From DAOTVS01 sp034436375 (GTDB lineage: Bacteria; Chloroflexota; Anaerolineae; SpSt-313): a stretch of 39,466 nucleotides of DNA. Positions 24,471 to 33,247 of this stretch are shown here, piece by piece. Numbering within the stretch: the stretch's first letter is position 1; each line of letters opens with the position of its first letter. The position numbers were made by a program, and so were the translations under genes. Location of the stretch: NCBI GenBank assembly GCA_034436375.1, contig DAOTVS010000238.1, forward strand, positions 1-39,466, read 5' to 3'. Below the pieces are notes generated by a model, which had not been told where the DNA came from, did no database searches, and worked only from the letters and a program-made list of their open reading frames with translations.

Positions 24471-25618
24471 GACGTGCAGAGGAGTATCAAGATCGTCAGG
24501 TCATCGGGCGGGGGGCCGTCTAGCTCCGCCCGCGCAATCAGGCGCTCTACCATGGCCTCTGCACTCGTGGCCCCGGCCAGGGCGCCCGCTAACTGCACAT
24601 TCGACGCCGCAAAGGCGGGCTGCGCCTCGATCAGGCCGTCACTGTAAAGCACCAGGGCATCGCCGGGGTAGAGGGTATGTTCTCCCTCCTGGTAGAGATC
24701 AGCGGATGGGATGCCCAGGGGCACTCCTCGCAACGGCAGCTCCTCGACGGTGCCATCAATGCGCCGGATAAAGGTATAGCCGTGCCCGGCGTCTACGTAG
24801 GTCAGGCGCCCGCCGGCTATTTCGAGCTGGGCGTGGAAGAGGGTCACAAAGCTGCCCGAGCGGTCCAGGTCCTCGGCCAGGGCGCGCCGGGCCAGCTCGA
24901 GCGTCAAGGCCGGTGGGTTGCGGCCGGCAACGGTGCGCAGGGCCGCGCGCACGGTCGCCATCAGCAGTGCTGCCGGCATGCCTTTGCCCATCACATCACC
25001 CATGGTCAAGCTGAGCATGCCGGGGGCCACCACCTGCCAATCGTAGAAATCCCCGCCGACTTCGCGAGCGGGCAGGCAGCGGGCGGCGAGCTGGAAGTGG
25101 GGCAGGACTGGGTAACTGTGTGGCAGCAGGTCTGCCTGTACTTTGCTGGCGCGGGCCAGCTCCATCTCCAGTTGCAGGCGCTTCTCATCCAGCGCCCGGC
25201 GCAGGGCGGCGTTCTGGCGGCTGAGCTGCAGCCGCTTCATCGTGCGGTCCAGCACGGCCTGGAACTCTTGAGGCTCAAACGGCTTGCGCAGATAATCGTC
25301 GGCGCCGCGCCTCAGGGCGTCGGTCGCGACCTGCTCCGAGCCAAAGGCGGTGGTCATGATAACGGCCATATCCAGCGCGCTCGCTCGCACCTGCTCCAGC
25401 ACCTCCAGGCCGCTCATCCCCGGCAGCGAGACGTCCAGAAAGACGATGTCGGGCTGTTCTGCGCTCACCTGCGCCAGCGCCTCTTCACCGCTGTAAGCCG
25501 CCTGCACGCTCAAACCGCGGCCTGCCAGGCGCAACTGCAGCAGGCGGTTGATGGTTGGGTCATCATCCACCACCAGGGCGCGGAGGGCCGGGGCGCCAAG
25601 GGTGTTACTGGGAACCAT
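24467..25618 (-). CDS. Response regulator with PP2C (RsbU-type) phosphatase output
   Basis: A 383-residue protein. The receiver domain spans residues about 12-125 (acidic pocket DDD at 18-20, phospho-acceptor Asp62 in FLDVSLPGMSG, Lys112 in RKPF). A helical linker at about 128-165 follows, then a SpoIIE-type PP2C domain with EVGGDFYDW (Asp190), GDVMGKGMPAALLMA, DAGHG, LYSDGLIEA and a final DDLTIL, so the metal-binding Asp residues are present. It is expected to dephosphorylate STAS proteins on receiver phosphorylation, which makes the STAS protein, and perhaps Ser315 of the GT26 fusion, likely targets. It is the last gene of the histidine-kinase operon and overlaps the upstream receiver gene by 14 bases. 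Confidence 0.93.
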   Translation of the reverse strand: MVPSNTLGAPALRALVVDDDPTINRLLQLRLAGRGLSVQAAYSGEEALAQVSAEQPDIVFLDVSLPGMSGLEVLEQVRASALDMAVIMTTAFGSEQVATDALRRGADDYLRKPFEPQEFQAVLDRTMKRLQLSRQNAALRRALDEKRLQLEMELARASKVQADLLPHSYPVLPHFQLAARCLPAREVGGDFYDWQVVAPGMLSLTMGDVMGKGMPAALLMATVRAALRTVAGRNPPALTLELARRALAEDLDRSGSFVTLFHAQLEIAGGRLTYVDAGHGYTFIRRIDGTVEELPLRGVPLGIPSADLYQEGEHTLYPGDALVLYSDGLIEAQPAFAASNVQLAGALAGATSAEAMVERLIARAELDGPPPDDLTILILLCTS

Positions 25619-25991
25619 GCTCGTGCCCCAGGATCTCGGCCACCCGGGTGGCCACGTCGCGCGGTGCGAACGGTTTGACGATGTAGGAACAGGCGCCGCC
25701 CGCCAGCCCTGCCTCTATTTCGGCCTCCTGCCCTTTGGCTGAGACGATCATTGTGGGGATGCCCGCCGTGGCAGGGTCCTGCGCCAGCGCCCGGGTCACT
25801 TCCAGGCCGCTCAGCCCCGGCATCATCATGTCAAGTATGGCCAGCGCCGGGAGCGACTGGCGGATCAGGGCCAGCGCCGTCTCGCCGTCGGCGGCTTCGA
25901 GCACTTGATAGCCGCGCCGTTGCAGGGTGTAGGCGAGCAGCCGCCGGATAGGGGGGTCGTCATCGGCCACGACAATGGTGGTTGCACTCAT
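25605..25991 (-). CDS. Single-domain receiver protein
   Basis: A 128-residue CheY-like receiver: acidic pocket ADDDP, phospho-acceptor in LAILDMMMPGLSG, Ser in IVSAKG, Lys in VKPF. There is no output domain, so it may shuttle phosphate between the hybrid kinase upstream and the receiver-phosphatase downstream, or act as a phosphate sink. The start is placed at MSATTIVV (25991); the longer frame lacks sense and overlaps the kinase gene. It lies 13 bases after the kinase stop. Confidence 0.92.
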   Translation of the reverse strand: MSATTIVVADDDPPIRRLLAYTLQRRGYQVLEAADGETALALIRQSLPALAILDMMMPGLSGLEVTRALAQDPATAGIPTMIVSAKGQEAEIEAGLAGGACSYIVKPFAPRDVATRVAEILGHEHGSQ

Positions 25992-26004
25992 TTTGCCATC
26001 ATCC

Positions 26005-29000
26005 CTATTGCGTCTGTATGTGCATTTGAGTGGGGCGTGTGGCTCCCACCCTGGATTCGATTTGGTTGCCCGGCGCCAACGGCTGCTGGCCTGCCAGGCA
26101 ACGGTCAATGGCCGCCGCCAGATCTTCCGCTGTAAAGGGTTTGTGGAGCAGCATCGCCGCGCCCAGGGTAGCGAAGGTCGGGCTGCTTTCGGCTTCAACG
26201 CCGGGGCTGGCGGTCATCATGATGACGGGCAGGGCCTGGGTAGCCGGGTCCTCACGCAGGGCGCGCAGGGCCGCAACTCCATCCATGCCGGGCATCTTGA
26301 CATCGAGCAGCGCCAGATCGGGGTGTTCCTTTTTCGCCATCTCCACAGCCTGCGCACCGTCTGTGGCGCCCAGGACATGGTAGCCGGCGCGGCCCAGCAA
26401 CTGGGAAATCAACCCCAAAGTATCGACGTCATCATCCGCCACCAGCACTCGCTGTGAGCGCTCCCTGGCCAGGATGCTGTGTATGTGCTCTAACAGCACC
26501 TGTTCGCGCACCGGTTTGGTCAGGTAATCGACCGCACCCAGGAGATGGCTGGTGCCATTGTCGGGCAGGATCGAAAGCAGAATGACGGGGATGCTGGCCG
26601 TGCGCCGGTCGTTCTTGAGCCACTCCAACACGGTAAAGCCGTCGGCCTCTGGCAATAGCAGGTCGAGCGTGATCAGGTCGGGGTGCTCGGCTTGGGCAAT
26701 GCGCAGGGCATCGGTGCCCTGATGGGCCACCAGCACCTCGTAACCCGCATGTTCCAGATAGCGGCGGATCAGGTTGGCGATATTCACCTCGTCATCGATT
26801 ACCAGGATACGCCCGCTGGGCCGGAGGGTGGGCGCGACCCTGTCATGGCTGGGCGCATCCTGGGCGATGGGCAGTGTGAAGCTAAAGGTCGAGCCCTGCC
26901 CCGGGGCGCTCTCAACGGTAATTTGGCCGCCGTGCATCTCGACCAGCGAGCGCGTGATCGCCAGGCCCAACCCGGTGCCGCCCGCTTCCTGCGTGGCCCG
27001 ATTGTGCGCTCGGAAGAAGCGGGTGAAGAGCTGCGCCTGCTCCTCAGGCGACAGGCCGATCCCTGTATCGGAAACCTGCACCTGTATCTGCTGCATGCCC
27101 GCATGAGCGCGAACGGCAATGTGGCCGCCGGCAGGGGTGTATTTGTGGGCATTGGAGAGCAGGTTGACCAGAATCTGCGTGATGCGATCGGCATCGCCCA
27201 GCACCGGGGGCAGATCTGCGGGCAGGTCGAGCACGAGGTCCTGGCGCTTGCCCTCAATCTGCGGCCGCAAGGTGCTGGCGGCCTGCCGGATGAGCGCTGT
27301 CAGATCCTCGGGCGCCCGCTTGAGCTCGATCTTGCCCGATTCAATCCGCGAGATGTCCAGCAGATCGTTGACCAGGCTGACCAGCCGGTCGGCGCTCGCT
27401 TTGACAATGCCCAGGAACTCAACCTGGTCTTCGGCCAGCTCGCCTACCTCCCCATCGAGCAGCAAATCAACATAACCTTTGATGGAGGTGAGCGGGGTGC
27501 GCAGCTCGTGGGAGACCAACGAGACGAATTCGGACTTCATGCGGTCCACTTCGCGCTCGCGCGTCACGTCGTGCATGGCATACAGACGGCCCAGCAGCCG
27601 GCCATTGCTGTCGCGCACGGCGGTCGAGTAGAGCGAGAGCTCACGCTGCACAGGCCAACGCTGGGAGAGGTCGCGGGTAAAAGCCTCCCCTTCGCTCAGG
27701 TCAGAGGCGGTGAGCGTAAAGATGTCGGCGCCATCGGCAAGGGCGCGCTCGATATCGGCCCGCAGGTCGTCGAGCCGGCGCCCCAATATCTGTTGGGGGG
27801 CGACCTCGAAGAACTCGCCGAGGCGCTGATTGGCGGCCACAACCTCTCGCTCGGGAGAGACCAGGAGCATGGCTTCGCTGGTCGCGTCAAAGATGGCCGC
27901 CGCCTCGCTGCGCGCCCGCTCTGCCTCGCGATACTGCACGGCGAGCGCCTCCATGCTCTCGCGCAGTTGCTCCTCAGCGCGCTTGCGCTCGGTAATGTCC
28001 ACAAAGCTTTCTAACAGATGCTTGCGCCCGCCCAAGATCACGGGCACCACGGTTTTGTACACGGGGATGGTGCGGCCATCGGGGCGATGCAATGTGCATT
28101 CGCCGCTGACAGGCCGGCCCACCGGGTCCTGGAGTGGACATCGGCCAAATTCATCGTGACAGAGGGCGCTTTGACAGGGAGTGCCCACCAGGTCATCGAG
28201 GGTGGCGCCCAGCATCTCAAAGGCAACGGGGTTGGCATCGACAATGGTCAGGCTCTGGGCGTCGACAAGAAGCACACCGACCTGCACCGAATTGAGTATC
28301 GTCTTTAGCCGCACTTCGCTCTCATGCCGGGCCTGCTCGGCCCGCTTGCGCTCGCTCAGCTCCTGTTGCAGCGTCTGGTAGAGGCGGGCGTTATCCAATG
28401 CCTGGCCGATCGCCGCAGCGGCGTTCGTTGCCAGGGCGATTTCTTCGCTGGTGAACTCACGCACCGTCAGGGCATCGAGCCCCAGGGTGCCAATGACCTG
28501 GTCGCGGATCAACAGGGGCACAATGAGCATCGAAACTGTGCCGCGCCGCTGTTGGAGCGGGCGGATCACCGCCATCCGTGGGTCGTCCTGAGCGTTAGCG
28601 ATGAACAGTGGCTGGCGATGCGCGAGCACCCACTGCGTGGCTGCATTTCCTTCCACCGGTATGGTGGCGCCCAGGGCGGGGGGGCGCCCCTCCTCGCGGT
28701 ACTCAGTGACAACGGTCAACTGCCGGCGGTCTTCATCGAGGAGCGCCAGGGCAGCCTGGGGCAACTGCAGGGCCTGGGCCAGTTCAGCGCAGATGGCCTG
28801 GAGCCCGGTGTAGGGCTCCAGAGCCGAAGCCGAGGCGGCCAGAATGCGGTTCATCAGACCGGCTTCCTGCAGGCGGCGCTCGGCTTCGTGCTCGGCTCGC
28901 TCGCGGTCGGATATGGAGCGTTCCAGCGTAGAGAGCATGCCGTTGATGGCCTGAGCCAGCCTGCTCAACTCATCGCGGCCCGGCATCTGCACGCGTTGAG

Positions 29001-29961
29001 TGGGGTCGCCGCTCTGGGCGATGTGGCTCACCTGTCGCCACAGGCGGCTCATGCGCGAGAGATGGGTGCACTCCAGCAACAGCACCATCACCGCGCAGAT
29101 AACCAGCCCCACGATCACCAGCGAGAAGGTCAGGTAGCGCAGGGTGGCCTGCCCCTCCCGGTAAATGTCCCTGGGCAGGTCTACCCGCAGAGCGAGGGCG
29201 GGGTTCCCGTCAACATCGCTCAGGAGGACGTAGCCGGCTATGACATCGTTACTCAATGGCCGCACCAAGGGCGGCGTGCCCTCGCGTGCCGCCAGCAGTT
29301 CCTGTCGCACGCTGGGGTCAAGCGCTGCGCCAGCGATGGGCTCGATATGGAGCTGCAAGTGGGTGATCTCGCTCAGGTGCGCTATCTGGGCAGCATCCAG
29401 GTAACGGCCCATCAGCAGGGTCCCCCGGCTCGGGCCCTCGCCAGCGCTGGTCAGGATCGGGCGGGCGGCCACAAGCAGGGGGCCCTGAGGCAACATGAGC
29501 AGGCCCGTTACGCCGCGGCTCAGGTCAGGGTGCTGCAGCAAGGGGCTGCCCGGCGCCAGGTAGCGTCCCAACTCGGCCGGGGCGGGGGCTGGCTGCCAGT
29601 CCTTACTGTCGAATGCCTGCTCGAGCACCAACCGACCCTGGGCGTCGACATAGGCAATGATCTGCACATCGATGAGCCGCAAGGCATCGGCGCCCAGGTT
29701 GCTCTGGATATAGTCTTCGTTCCGGTCGCCGACAAAGGCATAAGTATCATCCCAGGTGGCCCAATCGCTTGCGATGGTATCGATGCTGGCGATATCATCG
29801 GCCAGCGCAGCCTGTGCGCGCAGAGCCTCTCTCTGGGTATCCTGCTCCTCCAGATGCGCAAAACCGCGCAACAGGATGTTCTCAGCGGCCAGCCGCTGCA
29901 GGCCAACCAGGGCCAGCAGGGCGACGGCAATGATCAGCAGGGCTTTGTTGCGTAGAGTCAT
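26005..29961 (-). CDS. Hybrid sensor histidine kinase (CHASE4-HAMP-GAF-PAS-PAS-HK-REC-REC)
   Basis: A 1318-residue membrane sensor. It has an N-terminal helix (about 7-25) and a CHASE4-like extracytoplasmic domain (about 35-270; motif DWATWDDTYAFVGDRNEDYI). A second transmembrane helix (about 275-298), HAMP (about 300-355) and GAF (about 385-535) follow. The first PAS (about 550-665) has several Cys (PCQSALCHDEFGRCP); the second PAS spans about 690-800. The HisKA site is SHELRTPL with His818, and the ATPase has N, G1 (DTGIGLS) and G2 boxes. Two receivers carry Asp1100 and Asp1220. It probably senses an extracellular cue plus an intracellular one and feeds the receiver and receiver-phosphatase genes that follow. 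AGGA precedes the ATG. An AT-rich stretch at 29978-29985 could be its -10 (minus strand). Confidence 0.93.
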   Translation of the reverse strand: MTLRNKALLIIAVALLALVGLQRLAAENILLRGFAHLEEQDTQREALRAQAALADDIASIDTIASDWATWDDTYAFVGDRNEDYIQSNLGADALRLIDVQIIAYVDAQGRLVLEQAFDSKDWQPAPAPAELGRYLAPGSPLLQHPDLSRGVTGLLMLPQGPLLVAARPILTSAGEGPSRGTLLMGRYLDAAQIAHLSEITHLQLHIEPIAGAALDPSVRQELLAAREGTPPLVRPLSNDVIAGYVLLSDVDGNPALALRVDLPRDIYREGQATLRYLTFSLVIVGLVICAVMVLLLECTHLSRMSRLWRQVSHIAQSGDPTQRVQMPGRDELSRLAQAINGMLSTLERSISDRERAEHEAERRLQEAGLMNRILAASASALEPYTGLQAICAELAQALQLPQAALALLDEDRRQLTVVTEYREEGRPPALGATIPVEGNAATQWVLAHRQPLFIANAQDDPRMAVIRPLQQRRGTVSMLIVPLLIRDQVIGTLGLDALTVREFTSEEIALATNAAAAIGQALDNARLYQTLQQELSERKRAEQARHESEVRLKTILNSVQVGVLLVDAQSLTIVDANPVAFEMLGATLDDLVGTPCQSALCHDEFGRCPLQDPVGRPVSGECTLHRPDGRTIPVYKTVVPVILGGRKHLLESFVDITERKRAEEQLRESMEALAVQYREAERARSEAAAIFDATSEAMLLVSPEREVVAANQRLGEFFEVAPQQILGRRLDDLRADIERALADGADIFTLTASDLSEGEAFTRDLSQRWPVQRELSLYSTAVRDSNGRLLGRLYAMHDVTREREVDRMKSEFVSLVSHELRTPLTSIKGYVDLLLDGEVGELAEDQVEFLGIVKASADRLVSLVNDLLDISRIESGKIELKRAPEDLTALIRQAASTLRPQIEGKRQDLVLDLPADLPPVLGDADRITQILVNLLSNAHKYTPAGGHIAVRAHAGMQQIQVQVSDTGIGLSPEEQAQLFTRFFRAHNRATQEAGGTGLGLAITRSLVEMHGGQITVESAPGQGSTFSFTLPIAQDAPSHDRVAPTLRPSGRILVIDDEVNIANLIRRYLEHAGYEVLVAHQGTDALRIAQAEHPDLITLDLLLPEADGFTVLEWLKNDRRTASIPVILLSILPDNGTSHLLGAVDYLTKPVREQVLLEHIHSILARERSQRVLVADDDVDTLGLISQLLGRAGYHVLGATDGAQAVEMAKKEHPDLALLDVKMPGMDGVAALRALREDPATQALPVIMMTASPGVEAESSPTFATLGAAMLLHKPFTAEDLAAAIDRCLAGQQPLAPGNQIESRVGATRPTQMHIQTQ

Positions 29962-29977
29962 GGCCTGTTCCTAAAAG

Positions 29978-29985
29978 AGTATATA
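29978..29985 (-). promoter_or_regulatory. Possible -10 of the histidine-kinase operon
   Basis: On the minus strand this reads TATATACT, preceded by TGA, giving an extended -10-like element about 20 bases before the kinase start. No convincing -35 is seen. Confidence 0.3.
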
Positions 29986-30039
29986 TCAGTGTCGCCGATT
30001 TTGCGCTGTGGCCTGCGCCTGACCTTAAGGGGGACTGGC

Positions 30040-30068
30040 TTGACAAAAGGGGGCAAAGCGCCGACACT
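30040..30068 (+). promoter_or_regulatory. Possible promoter of the mrp operon
   Basis: A perfect TTGACA at 30040-30045 is followed after 17 bases by GACACT, a weak -10. It lies about 60 bases upstream of the mrp start, in the 167-base divergent gap shared with the histidine kinase. Confidence 0.4.
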
Positions 30069-30128
30069 AGGCGATGCATGGGCACTGCGGGCGCCTGGGC
30101 CCGCACGGCGAAATCAAGGGAGTAAGGA

Positions 30129-31214
30129 ATGCTAACTGAGGAACAGGTCCGTAATGCCTTGAGCGGGGTGATCGACCCTGAGCTGGGGCGCAATATCGTC
30201 GAGTTGGGCATGGTGCGCGATATTGTGGTCGATGGACCCAAGGTCGCGTTTACCCTGGCCCTGACGACCATGGGTTGCCCGCTTAAGGATCAGCTAACTG
30301 AGCAGGCGCGCGCGGCCATAGAAGCTCTGGCGCCCGGATTGCAGGTAAATGTGCAACTGGCGCAGATGTCGGAAGAGGACCGCCGTCGCCTTTTCGGCCA
30401 GCAGGAGGAAGAGGAGTCGCCGGCGCAGCACCTCAATCATGTGCAACGTGTGGTGGCGGTGATGAGCGGCAAGGGTGGGGTCGGCAAGTCATCCGTGGCG
30501 GCCCTCTTGGCGGTGGCCATGCGGCGCAAGGGGCTCAAAGTGGGCCTGCTCGACGCCGATATCACCGGCCCCAGTATCCCGCGCATGTTCGGCCTGCACG
30601 GGGCGCTCCACGTGGGCCCCTTTGGTCTGGCGCCAGCCGAGACCCGCACGGGCATCGAGGTCATGTCGATCAACCTGGTGCTTTCAGCGGAGGATGAGGC
30701 GGTGATCTGGCGCGGCCCGCTTATCAGCAGCGCCATCCGCCAGTTCTGGACGGAGGTGGTCTGGGGTGACCTGGACCTCCTGTTGCTGGACCTCCCGCCG
30801 GGCACGTCAGATGCGGCGCTGACGGTGATGCAGTCGATCCCGCTCAATGGCGTGGTTATGGTCACCTCGCCGCAGGATTTGGCAGGCATGATTGTGCGCA
30901 AGGCCGCTCATCTGGCCGAAGAGCTGCACATCCCGATCATCGGCCTGGTTGAGAATATGAGCTATGTGCAATGCCCCCACTGCGCCACCCGGGTGGAGGT
31001 CTTTGGCCCCAGCCAGGCCGGGCAGACGGCCGCGCAGATGGGAGCGCCGCTCCTGGGCAGCCTGCCGCTGGACCCTGACCTGGCGCGTGCAGCGGATAGT
31101 GGTGAGATCGAGAGCTATGCTGCCGAGGCCTTTGCCCCCCTGGCCGATGCCGTGTGGGAGCGCATCCCGGCTGTGCAGTGCCAGCCTATGATGGGGCGGA
31201 AGGAGAATGCATGA
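30129..31214 (+). CDS. mrp: Mrp/ApbC/NBP35-type Fe-S cluster carrier ATPase
   Basis: A 361-residue protein. Residues about 1-85 are a MIP18-like (DUF59) domain with the conserved Cys in TTMGCP (Cys50). The P-loop ATPase follows, with the deviant Walker A SGKGGVGKS at 113-121, LLDADITGPSIPRMFG and LLLDLPPGTSD. The C-terminal part has the Cys pair CPHC that holds the bridging Fe-S cluster in the dimer. It delivers Fe-S clusters to apoproteins. Its stop overlaps the start of the NifX-like gene, and a DUF362 gene follows, so the three are probably co-transcribed. Confidence 0.95.
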   Translation: MLTEEQVRNALSGVIDPELGRNIVELGMVRDIVVDGPKVAFTLALTTMGCPLKDQLTEQARAAIEALAPGLQVNVQLAQMSEEDRRRLFGQQEEEESPAQHLNHVQRVVAVMSGKGGVGKSSVAALLAVAMRRKGLKVGLLDADITGPSIPRMFGLHGALHVGPFGLAPAETRTGIEVMSINLVLSAEDEAVIWRGPLISSAIRQFWTEVVWGDLDLLLLDLPPGTSDAALTVMQSIPLNGVVMVTSPQDLAGMIVRKAAHLAEELHIPIIGLVENMSYVQCPHCATRVEVFGPSQAGQTAAQMGAPLLGSLPLDPDLARAADSGEIESYAAEAFAPLADAVWERIPAVQCQPMMGRKENA

Positions 31215-31600
31215 AGATTGCGGCTGCGACCAACGACGGCTGTAACATCGCCCCCGACCTGGCCTATGCCGCCTATTATATGGTGCTGGATATCGAGGAG
31301 GGCGTCATCACGCACCGCGAGCTGCGCGACAAGTTGCCCAGGGGGTGGTACCGGGCGCTGGGGCACGCTGAGCATCATGGCCCCAGCAGCTCCAGCCCCG
31401 AGGCTCCCCCGACTTTTGACGCCCTCACGGACCCCATCCGCGATTGCCGGATACTACTGGCCGCCAACCTCGACCCGGAAGAGGCCGGCTCGATCGCACA
31501 GGCACGCATCACGCCCATCAATGTGCGGCCGATGACCATCGATGAGGCCGTCGGAGAGCAGGTATTGGCACACGATTTGCTGCGCCCCCAGCAGTACTAG
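31211..31600 (+). CDS. NifX/NifB-like dinitrogenase-cofactor-fold protein
   Basis: A 129-residue protein of the dinitrogenase iron-molybdenum cofactor domain family. It starts with MKIAAATNDG and has the AAYYMVLDIEEGVITHRE strand pair, a Ser/Pro-rich loop where homologues often have His or Cys residues, and the DCRILLAANLDPEEA turn. Members carry metal or Fe-S clusters or cofactor intermediates; many outside nif operons pair with Mrp-type ATPases, as here. ATG 31211 follows AAGGAG and overlaps the Mrp stop; the longer frame from 31154 is not needed. Confidence 0.8.
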   Translation: MKIAAATNDGCNIAPDLAYAAYYMVLDIEEGVITHRELRDKLPRGWYRALGHAEHHGPSSSSPEAPPTFDALTDPIRDCRILLAANLDPEEAGSIAQARITPINVRPMTIDEAVGEQVLAHDLLRPQQY

Positions 31601-31631
31601 CTTTGCCCTGCATGGGCGATAGGAGGGGGCC

Positions 31632-32519
31632 ATGCCGACGGTTGCCATCACCCAGGACCTCGAGTTCATTGGGCAGGCGATCTTTGATGCCCTCGGCGCG
31701 CTGGATGTGGAGGACATTTTGACGGGCCGCCTGGTGGCCATCAAGCCCAACGACACTGCCGCCACGCCCGACAATATCTCTGGCGTCACCCATGCCGACA
31801 CTCTGCAGGCGGTGATCCGCTTTGTGAAGCAATACAACCCGCGCCACATTGTCGTTTCCGGGGGGGCGGGCGCCTCGCAGACGGAGGATGTCTTCAACTA
31901 TACAGGGATGATGGACGTAATTCGCCGTGAGGGGGTAGAGTTTTTTGACCACAACCGCGCCCCCTTTGTGGAAGTGGAGCTTTCGTCGGGGCCACAGCGC
32001 CGGGTTATGGTGAACCCCCGGATCATGGAGTATGAAACCATCATCTCCCTGGCCCAACTCAAGTTGCACGAAACGGCGACGGTAACTCTGAGCATGAAGA
32101 ATATCGCCATGAGCTTTCCCGCCGCCGATTTCTATGGCCACCCCCGCGCCAGCAATGAGTACCACCGCCAGGATTTCTTTGTGGATATGCAAGAGTTCAT
32201 CCCGGCGATGGTCAAACGCTTTCCCCCCGATCTGGCGATCATTGTGGGGCACCCGGCGATGGTCGCTACCGGCCCGTTGGGGGGCATTCCCGTCGAGACG
32301 GGGCTGGTCATTGCCAGCCGCGACTTTGTGGCAGCCGATGCGGCCGGTGCGGAGCTTTTTGGCTTTAACATGCAGGCCGTACGGCACATCTTTGTGGCCG
32401 ATCGCATGGGCCTGGGAGATGGGCGCACCTCAGCCATGATCCTGCCCCGCATGTCGCTTTCCGATGCCATCGAGGCCTTTACCCGCCTGGTTTATGCGCA
32501 AGAGAAGGTCTGGGCATAG
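31632..32519 (+). CDS. DUF362 domain protein, cytoplasmic form
   Basis: A 295-residue DUF362 protein without a signal peptide: VAIKPND, THADTLQAVIRFVKQYNPRH, SLAQLKLHETATVTLSMKNI and DFVAADAAGAELFGF. It has a strong AGGAGGGGG ribosome-binding site 31 bases after the NifX-like gene. The link with Mrp and NifX-like genes suggests a part in Fe-S or redox-protein maturation, but no biochemical role is established, and this copy shows no Cys cluster. It is unlike the exported paralogue at 1466, which has a signal and linker. Confidence 0.85.
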   Translation: MPTVAITQDLEFIGQAIFDALGALDVEDILTGRLVAIKPNDTAATPDNISGVTHADTLQAVIRFVKQYNPRHIVVSGGAGASQTEDVFNYTGMMDVIRREGVEFFDHNRAPFVEVELSSGPQRRVMVNPRIMEYETIISLAQLKLHETATVTLSMKNIAMSFPAADFYGHPRASNEYHRQDFFVDMQEFIPAMVKRFPPDLAIIVGHPAMVATGPLGGIPVETGLVIASRDFVAADAAGAELFGFNMQAVRHIFVADRMGLGDGRTSAMILPRMSLSDAIEAFTRLVYAQEKVWA

Positions 32520-32566
32520 ACCAGCCGGGTGTCATGCCCGGATCTGCTGATCCCACTCGGCCCGGC

Positions 32567-33076
32567 TTAGCGATCGAGAAGAATCGTCCGCGGGTGCATG
32601 TGGAGCAGGCGCCGCACGCTCACCGTGCCGATGGCGCCCAGGATCACGATGATCAGCCCGGCATAGAGGAGCATTGACTGTCGGACGGCCAGGTGCCAAT
32701 TGCTGGAGCGGAACTCGAGAGAGATCGTGTTGGATGTGGCGACGACGCCACTATCGAGATAGCCGACGGCCTCGATAGTATGCGCTCCCTTGGGGAAATC
32801 GCGCGTATCCAGCTGAAAGGCGTAGGGTTCGCTGTAGGCATGGGCAATCACCTGGCCGTCCATGTAAAAGGTCACCATGCTGACGTCTGAGGGCTCTTGC
32901 ACAGCTACACGGAAGATTCCGGTCACGCGCCCGAGGAGATCGGCTCCCTTGACTTTGTGCACGGCCAGCTTGAGCGCCGGGCGCTCTGCCTCTGCCACAA
33001 GGGGAGATAGGCATGCCAATGCAAACAACAACAAGCAGGTCCACCCCAAACAACGCTGCAACCACCTTATGCTCAT
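32567..33076 (-). CDS. Membrane-anchored Ig-like domain protein
   Basis: A 169-residue protein, taking ATG 33076, which sits after a GGGGG-type ribosome-binding site. A signal peptide (about residues 1-30, ending AEA) is followed by an extracytoplasmic Ig-like domain with VTFYMDGQVIAHAYSEPYAF and DFPKGAHTIEAVGYLDSG, the pattern of bacterial Ig domains. A C-terminal transmembrane helix (about 132-153) and a basic tail complete it. Function unknown; possibly cell-surface binding. Its upstream gap (33077-33247) has an AT-rich run, TATATATATA at 33125-33134, that could contain a -10. Confidence 0.7.
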   Translation of the reverse strand: MSIRWLQRCLGWTCLLLFALACLSPLVAEAERPALKLAVHKVKGADLLGRVTGIFRVAVQEPSDVSMVTFYMDGQVIAHAYSEPYAFQLDTRDFPKGAHTIEAVGYLDSGVVATSNTISLEFRSSNWHLAVRQSMLLYAGLIIVILGAIGTVSVRRLLHMHPRTILLDR

Positions 33077-33247
33077 GGCCTGCCCCCAATTAACTGAAAG
33101 CCCAATCATCCAGCAACTGGCCACTATATATATAGACGCATCAACACCCACAAAAGTTTCATCTCAGTAACCTTGCAGAATGTCTGCGCGTCGTGCGGGT
33201 TGGCAGGAACGTAGGCATGATGCCCCCGCTTTTAGCCTCAGGTGGCC

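Noticed and set aside
26683..29955. Two long plus-strand ORFs (443 and 543 codons) opposite the histidine kinase
   Set aside because: They are antisense to a clearly recognisable multi-domain kinase, have no family resemblance and arise from the high GC content.
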